A stretch of DNA of 64,000 nucleotides from positions 8,045,259 through 8,109,258 of the forward strand of contig NC_080714.1 of NCBI RefSeq assembly GCF_019097595.1, given 5' to 3'. Position numbers and translations under genes: made by a program. The notes under the pieces are model-generated. The model did not search any database and was not told the DNA's origin. It worked only from the letters and a program-made list of their open reading frames with translations. Shown here piece after piece: positions 58,280 through 64,000 of this stretch (position 1 is the first letter of the stretch; each line of letters starts with the position of its first letter). Source of the stretch: Hemibagrus wyckioides (taxonomy: Eukaryota; Chordata; Actinopteri; Siluriformes; Bagridae).

Positions 58280-60673
58280 GTAAGCATACTTGACATTTTT
58301 TGGACACAACCTCAAGAGAAAAAGACTGAAATAAAGAGAAAGGAAAAATTGTTGGCTGTAAGTGAGTTCAGCTGGTTAGATTATTCCTAGGCATCCTCTC
58401 TATGGACTTACATAGCATTTATTTCTTTTCCCCTGTGACATTGCTGTGCTTCTCTTATTTGTCTCCTTGTGTGATAATGTTGTGTGCAAGAAGGCTGTTG
58501 TGTATACAGTGCGGAGGAGAAAGTATTGTGTTGGCTTTGTTTGGGGATGGAAGCTTAACACCATCCCACTCGGAGTGCGAGTGAGACAGGCTGCTCGTTA
58601 AAGTAGTTATTAAAGGAGTTTCCTATAGAATTAGGATGCTCTCTGTCTGAAGAGATGAAGCGGGTTTTAATGAAGTGTTTGGATTAAAAATATGCAAAAT
58701 ATGTTTTCATGCAATAGCAATTGGTGGAAATTAGAAGTTTATTGTTTTAGTTTATTCCACATGTTTTTCAAAGTGAGGACCAAGGACCCCCATGAGGCTG
58801 TGAAGCAAAGCCAGGGGTGTTTTTTTTTCCATAAATTACAATCCACATTGTAGATACTATTATATTTATTACTGAGTTGCAACTATTGAGTTATTAATCT
58901 GTTTGACTGCTTACTCATAAACTCAAACAAGTCAGATTGAGTTTCAGTTAAAATGTGGGAGAAAGATTCAAGAATAATAAAAATCACAGTAATAATCCAA
59001 AATATTTATACTGATTTCAGCCTATATTATTAATAATATTTTTTTATTTATTTATTTTATTTTATTTATTTATTTATTTTTTAAATATTTTTTAAATAGA
59101 TCATTTTATAACTAAATAATATCGATATATTTTAATATTAAGCAATTTTTTCATGAAAAAAATTCTTGCAATGTAAAAAAATAAGTCTTTGCAGTAGATG
59201 GAATCTAATATGTTCTCACTTACATTGAGGACGAATGCAGAATTCAACAAATGTTTTCCGCAAAAATGAAATCTTAAGACAAGAACCTCAAGAGTTTTCT
59301 TAAGAGTCTCTTCTCAAGAGAACACAATGGGGCGCTGCTCTTGACTTACCTCTCATGTGACATGTAATCTCAACATGGCCTGTTGGTAATAATCTGTGTA
59401 GTCTTGTAAGTACTCGGGCTTCCATGTGCACATGGTTCCCACTAAATATGCATAGGAAAGGTCATGTTTGGTGAGAAAAGGCGTTTTCTGTCAGATATTT
59501 ATTCTAAACTCTTAACACGTGAAAACGCTGGGGAAGATCAGACCGCTGTAAGAAAAAAGTCAAAGTATTTGTCATTAGGCTAACCACCGAATTTGGGTTT
59601 AGCACCAAATGTGTCTTAAGCAGCTTAACTCAACAGTCTAGTGCACAGTGCTACAATTTGTTGCCATGCTGACTGTTGTGAATTAACATCTGCTCATACT
59701 GGCCAGTGCAGACCTGTATGAAGTCCACTTCCATGGTGTACCATATCCTCCGATACTTCATTCTTAAATTTGAGAGTGCTTAGTGCAGGACCATAGTGTT
59801 ATAGTGATTTACTCACAGATAGATAGGATTTAGGGAGTTACATCTAGCCTAAAGAACACCTTTACGCCCTCGACTAGTGTATTCCTTTTATAAGTATATA
59901 AGAATGACAAAACATGATCCAATGCAGCGGTATATATAATATTTGCAATAAACAGTTCTCTTGCCATACAGTGTAGTATGTTTACTGTGAGCTTTGGTTG
60001 CTAAGAAACATAATAGTCATGCTGCATAATAGTCATGCTGTATAGAGCAATGACTTAAGTGTGATAGTTGTAGACTAAAACCTGGCCTATGAATGAGACA
60101 GTCACATGTGTGTGTATTGAAAGGATTTAAAACAGCTTCAAACCCAGCTCAGCCAATCCCATTGAAGAAATTGAACAACATGTTTTATGATATGCCTTTT
60201 AGCCTTTATTGAATAATCAGACAAAAATAGAGCCTGTACACATATAAATTTGCATTTCTAAACAACAAGGGATGTTCAGACTTCAGTAATAGGTTGGGTT
60301 GTTTTTTTTTTGCAGTACCTGACAAGATTACTCAGCATGCTGTTTTCATGTCTGGCATTAAATCCTGGCATCAGCCAATTAAATGAAAAAATGGTATTGA
60401 TCTGAATTTCTCATCGCTCCTTTAATTCCTGTCTTTCAAGATAACTAAGTGAAGGTGTGACAGCCCACCCATTAAAGCAGGTGTAAGGAAATGTGAGTCG
60501 AGATTTCTCTATTGATTTCTACAAGCCAGTGTTTTCCTCCAGGCGAAATACTGTATGTTTGCATGTAAACTAGTCAAGAATCAGCAAAAGGAAATACATC
60601 AATATGTGATTTGCACTATGTTTTAGGTCCTCTTCAGTTTTTCAGTCTGCAGATGCAGGATTTAGCCTTTATT
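58280..60673. other. Unassigned sequence (intron if the candidate exon is real)
   Basis: (TTTA)n low complexity lies at about 59040-59085. A small tandem duplication of CATAATAGTCATGCTG lies at 60009-60040. No exon or repeat family recognised. Confidence 0.35.
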
Positions 60674-60894
60674 ATTATCTGTCACATATACATTACTGCA
60701 CAGCGAAATTCTTTCTTCACATACCCCATCATTGGAGGCTGGGGTCAGAGCACAGGGTCAGCCATTATGCAGCCCCTCCTGGAGCAGGGTGGGTTCAGGG
60801 CCTTGATCAAGGGCCCAAGAAGGGCAGCTTGGCGGTGCTGGGGCTTGAACCCCATTGTCCGATCAACAACCCAGAGCCTTAACCACTTGAGCGG
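60674..60894 (-). mobile_element. tRNA-headed SINE
   Basis: The minus strand starts CCGCTCAAGTGGTTAAGGCT, with B-box-like GGGTTCAAGCCCC. A body with AAGCTGCCCTTCTTGGGCCC and the end CGCTGTGCAGTAATGTATAT, then GTGACAGATAA, follow. This is a sister copy of 42484-42701. It retains an extra GGGCCCAAGAAG segment absent there, so it may be nearer full length. Confidence 0.75.
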
Positions 60895-62289
60895 TTTTAT
60901 TTATTTTTTTTCCTAATATGAATCTGATGAATATTTCCTGACTGTGTGTCTGGATGGATTGTGTTTTAGTGACCTGCAGTGCTGAAAATCATAGTTCAGG
61001 TGAATGTTACTGACAATAACAGAAGTGAAACTCAGACAATAGTTAATTTTTGGCATCTTTAATCAGACACACATCCAATGTTATCTACATAAACACAGTT
61101 ACCAGTTACAAAACCCAGACTTAATAAATCTTTTGCCTCATCAATGTTTTATTTCTTTTTACTTTTTGTGAAGCACATTTTGTCTCGCAAGAACCAGCCA
61201 AACATCTTCACACTTTCCAAATCCTAATGCATCCAGTTATTATGGACACAATTAGTCTTCACAAACCCACAGAAAACCAGTTAAAAATAACTCTCTCCTA
61301 CATCCACATCCCTAAAAGTGACCAGGAAAACCTAAACAGCATTACTTTCTCCCCCATTTCCTTGCTCTCTTGCCAACTTCCTGTCAACATATGCTTTGGC
61401 ATGTTTTCAAATTGAACCTGAAGCACCTCCGCCACAATATACCTCTGATTACACCACCCTCACTATTCATTCCCGAGCACTGCATTGTATTTGATTTAAT
61501 TCTTTATTTTCGAGTGGCCTCCTGCACGGTGAGAAACCTTCAGCTTCAAACTGTGACACAGAGGCATTAAAACATCATGTAGACGGCAACGAATCGTTAA
61601 TATTACAGTTGAAATTGTTTTTGACCAATTTTTTCTCATTTTTTTGTTTTCTTCCCGGACAATGACGATGAATCATTTTCTGCAGTGAATGGAAGTGTCC
61701 ACAGATTTGATCGGTTTTGTAATCGTAACAATATTTCAGCTTTAGTCAGTTTTATAGTACAGCTTAGTCATAGCTATAGTGCAATCAGAATGATTCTGCC
61801 AAACAAGAAAGAAATGTGCTTGTATTAATAATCCACAGTGCACAAACCCATTCCAGTAAGAGCACAATAGGGCACGGGTAATCCGTTTTTCTTTGTACTT
61901 TTAAAGGTCTCAGGAAAACTGTAAGGCGTAAGAGTGCAAATATTCTATCTCAGGTACAAATCTGCCAAAATATTATTCAACTATAGAAAGAAAAGTGTTC
62001 ACGGTGTGATACCATTATACCACCAGAACTATTTTTCAAACAGGATTACAGTCAGTGCTGTGAGATTCAAGCAGCAGTACAGGTCAATTCTTTGGCCATA
62101 GAAACTGCTAGAATATTTTAAAACTTATGCTTGGTTAAGCAGATTGCTCTTGGCCTTCAGAAAGTACTTCTGCATTAAATGGGCTATTAGGGCTAAACTG
62201 CTGCTATCTTTCAAACTTATCCTTGCATTTAAAATATAAAAAATATTTCAGATGTCTTTAGTGGATTATTTTGGACTTTTGTTGATGTG
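60895..62289. other. Unassigned sequence
   Basis: No gene, RNA or repeat recognised. Short frames only. Confidence 0.35.
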
Positions 62290-62560
62290 GGGTCAGGGGT
62301 TCGATCCGCAAGTCTGTCCTCTGTGTGTGCATGGAGTTTTTTTTATGTTCTTCCAGAACTTTGAAGGTTTCCGCTAAGTATGCCAGTTTCCTCCTCCAGT
62401 CCAAAGATGCATTGCAGGCTGATTGGCATCTCTAAATTGTGTGTTTTGTGTGAGAGTGTGTGTGTGTGTGTGTGATGGATTGGCACCCAGTCCAGACTCC
62501 AGGTTGGCTGTGACTCTGGGTAGGATAAGCAGTACAGAAAATGTGTGGACGGATTATTTA
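62290..62560 (+). mobile_element. Old V-SINE-type copy
   Basis: A B-box-like GGGGTTCGATCCGC, then TGTGTGCATGGAG-TTTTATGTTCT, CAGTTTCCTCCTCCAGTCCAAA, a GT tract (62455-62475), GATGGATTGGCACCCAGTCC and GGATAAGCAGTACAGAAAAT follow the order of the 34-kb element. It is strongly diverged. Confidence 0.65.
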
Positions 62561-62825
62561 CTCTATCATACTGAACCTTCCCTAAAATGCCTTTTGAGGA
62601 GAAAGAGTTCAAAATATGCACACACACACACACACACACAAAATAAATGTATATTATTTTGGTTTAAATTAAAGGGTTTTCAATTTTTACCCAACATCTA
62701 CTTGAACCCAGTCAGGCCTTTAAGGTTATATACAACTTGGCCACTCCTTTTGGACTGTCCATGTAAATAACAAAACAAATTAAAGACAAATACGTAGAAA
62801 TAAAAAGCAGTGCTAAAATCTGATC

Positions 62826-62970
62826 TGATAGCTTAGTGGTTAAGGTATTGGACTATTGATTAGTTTGAATCCAAGGTCCACCAAGATGCCACTGCTGGGC
62901 CCTGAGCAATGCCCTTAACCCTCAGTTGTATAAAATGTAAATTACTCTGGATAAGGGTTGATATTTGATG
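62826..62970 (+). mobile_element. tRNA-headed SINE (plus-strand copy)
   Basis: The head GATAGCTTAGTGGTTAAGGT with B-box-like GTTTGAATCC is followed by TGCCACTGCTGGGCCCTGAG, CAATGCCCTTAACCCTCAG and the tail ACTCTGGATAAGGG. All modules of the family seen in reverse at 5340-5545 are present in order. Confidence 0.7.
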
Positions 62971-63045
62971 TTACCTTACATGTCATAGCATATAAAGAGA
63001 TGTATTTAACATGCAGGTCAGTTATATAAAGTGTGCAAACTTTCA

Positions 63046-63105
63046 TTTTCATATCAGGAGTCAAACCCCAGATACCTGGAACCCTAACCACTAGACCATG
63101 TGGAA
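63046..63105 (-). pseudogene. tRNA-Glu-like relic with anticodon-arm deletion
   Basis: The minus strand reads TTCCACATGGTCTAGTGGTT, AGGGTTCCAGGTATCTGGGG and TTTGACTCCTGATATG. This follows tRNA-Glu (CCACATGGTCTAGNGGTTAGGATTCC... GGGTTCGACTCC) closely in the acceptor, D and T arms. About 13 bases of the anticodon region are missing and the acceptor ends no longer pair. It cannot make a working tRNA. It is either a tRNA pseudogene or the stranded head of a SINE. Confidence 0.55.
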
Positions 63106-63217
63106 TATTAGAATATTAGATCTCAAGATATAATGCATTGCTCAGCTGGAGTAGTTGTTAAATTATTGATCGTTATTAGAATGTTGATGCAGATATTTGA
63201 TTGGTTAAACAACAAAA

Positions 63218-63236
63218 CTAACCCTAACCCTAACCC
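63218..63236. repeat. Short telomere-like tract
   Basis: CTAACCCTAACCCTAACCC: three units of the vertebrate telomere motif (TTAGGG on minus) inside otherwise unrelated sequence. Confidence 0.8.
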
Positions 63237-64000
63237 AACAAAATGTACTGCATTAAAAAAAAATTCTAAACAAAAACAATATAAACTACTTCTCTAAGAA
63301 TATTGTCGCACATGCTTCAAAGCCATTATTGGCTTTTATTAAACGAAAAAAGTGATAATCTTTAAAGAGCTTTGAAATAGTTTTATTTTATTGCAAATGG
63401 ATATTCTGGGTTACACCTTAATTTAATTTATTATCACATTTTCTCTCTCTCTGCTACATCATGTCCACATGATGAAACATAATACCCTGAAGGGACGTCA
63501 GCGGTGGCCTTGGATATCACCACATTAGCGTTTCAAACAGTATTCGATTATACAATCTGTAAGAAATGGGTCTGACTTTTTGCCTTCCTATTTATGTTCT
63601 GTTTTTATTGACAAGACCTGGCAACACTGAAGCTTACTTCATCCGAAATTCATTTTCCTGAAGCATATCTGAGACCAGCGACAGTATGCTGGAGAATACT
63701 AATGTGTAGATTGACAGCTCTGTTGCATTGCGAGACAATCTGCACTTCACGAAGTCAAGGAGAGTTTCAGCGCTTGTGGTCAGCACCACGCTGAGAGGTA
63801 GAAGAGGTGGTGATAAAGTGACTACGATCAAAAAGAATGAAAGTGGAAGGAACAGGAACGTTTGACAGCTCACTTCCAGTCAGATGCAAATTCGCTTAAG
63901 GAGCAGCTGCACTTTTGTGAAGTGCAACTCAATTACAACTTCTAGTGAGAAGATGGGGTTTAAAGATGCTAAAGGTTTAACAGTTAGCACTCCTCGTTAT
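63237..64000. other. Unassigned sequence to window end
   Basis: No gene recognised. A 79-codon minus-strand frame at 63634-63873 contains a hydrophobic start (TFLFLPLSFFLIVVTLSPPL) but no family or splice evidence. Confidence 0.3.

Noticed and set aside
63046..63105. Functional tRNA-Glu gene
   Set aside because: The anticodon arm is missing and the acceptor stem is unpaired.

Overview
This is vertebrate nuclear DNA, most likely from a ray-finned (teleost) fish. The support is indirect. The window is AT-rich and has no operon-like coding. Dinucleotide and tetranucleotide microsatellites are dense. There are several generations of Tc1-like DD34E transposons, plus tRNA-headed SINEs whose bodies and tails I know from fish genomes, including a V-SINE-type body. 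A catfish-like genome would fit, but I cannot fix the species.

I find no complete host protein-coding gene. The window looks like intergenic sequence or the inside of very large introns. The only well-supported coding sequence is a full-length Tc1-like transposase at 50632-51663 (minus strand), inside a 1,248-bp element with near-perfect terminal repeats and TA flanks. The one host exon candidate worth testing is at 58237-58279 (plus): an ATG in a strong start context, 14 codons and a consensus splice donor. It lies downstream of CT- and GA-rich tracts.

Layout. 1-8 kb: AT-rich unassigned sequence, two SINEs and a locally CpG-rich patch near 6.9-7.3 kb. 8-12.5 kb: Tc1 debris and two 21-bp minisatellite arrays whose flanks are duplicated. 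13.7-19 kb: microsatellites (CA/CT, ATCC, GAAA). 20-29.5 kb: Tc1 and SINE fragments, a LINE 3' end nested inside a Tc1 copy, and a large fold-back element at 27.6-28.1 kb. 33-36.3 kb: Tc1 pieces, an ATACA-type pentanucleotide array, and two SINEs with visible target-site duplications. 38.6-40.6 kb: a homogeneous 42-bp tandem array of about 34 core copies inside older, decayed repeats. 41-47 kb: more SINEs and microsatellites. 48.8-51.8 kb: one decayed and one apparently intact Tc1 element. 52.7-55.5 kb: a V-SINE, a TTAC/CATT-rich region and another Tc1 remnant. 57.5-58.3 kb: CA, CT and GA tracts followed by the candidate exon. 60.6-63.3 kb: SINEs, a tRNA-Glu-like relic and a short telomere-like tract.

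Most long open frames here are by-products of tandem repeats whose period is a multiple of three (21 and 42 bp), or antisense shadows of the transposase. Family names for repeats come from recognition of sequence features, not from a database search.
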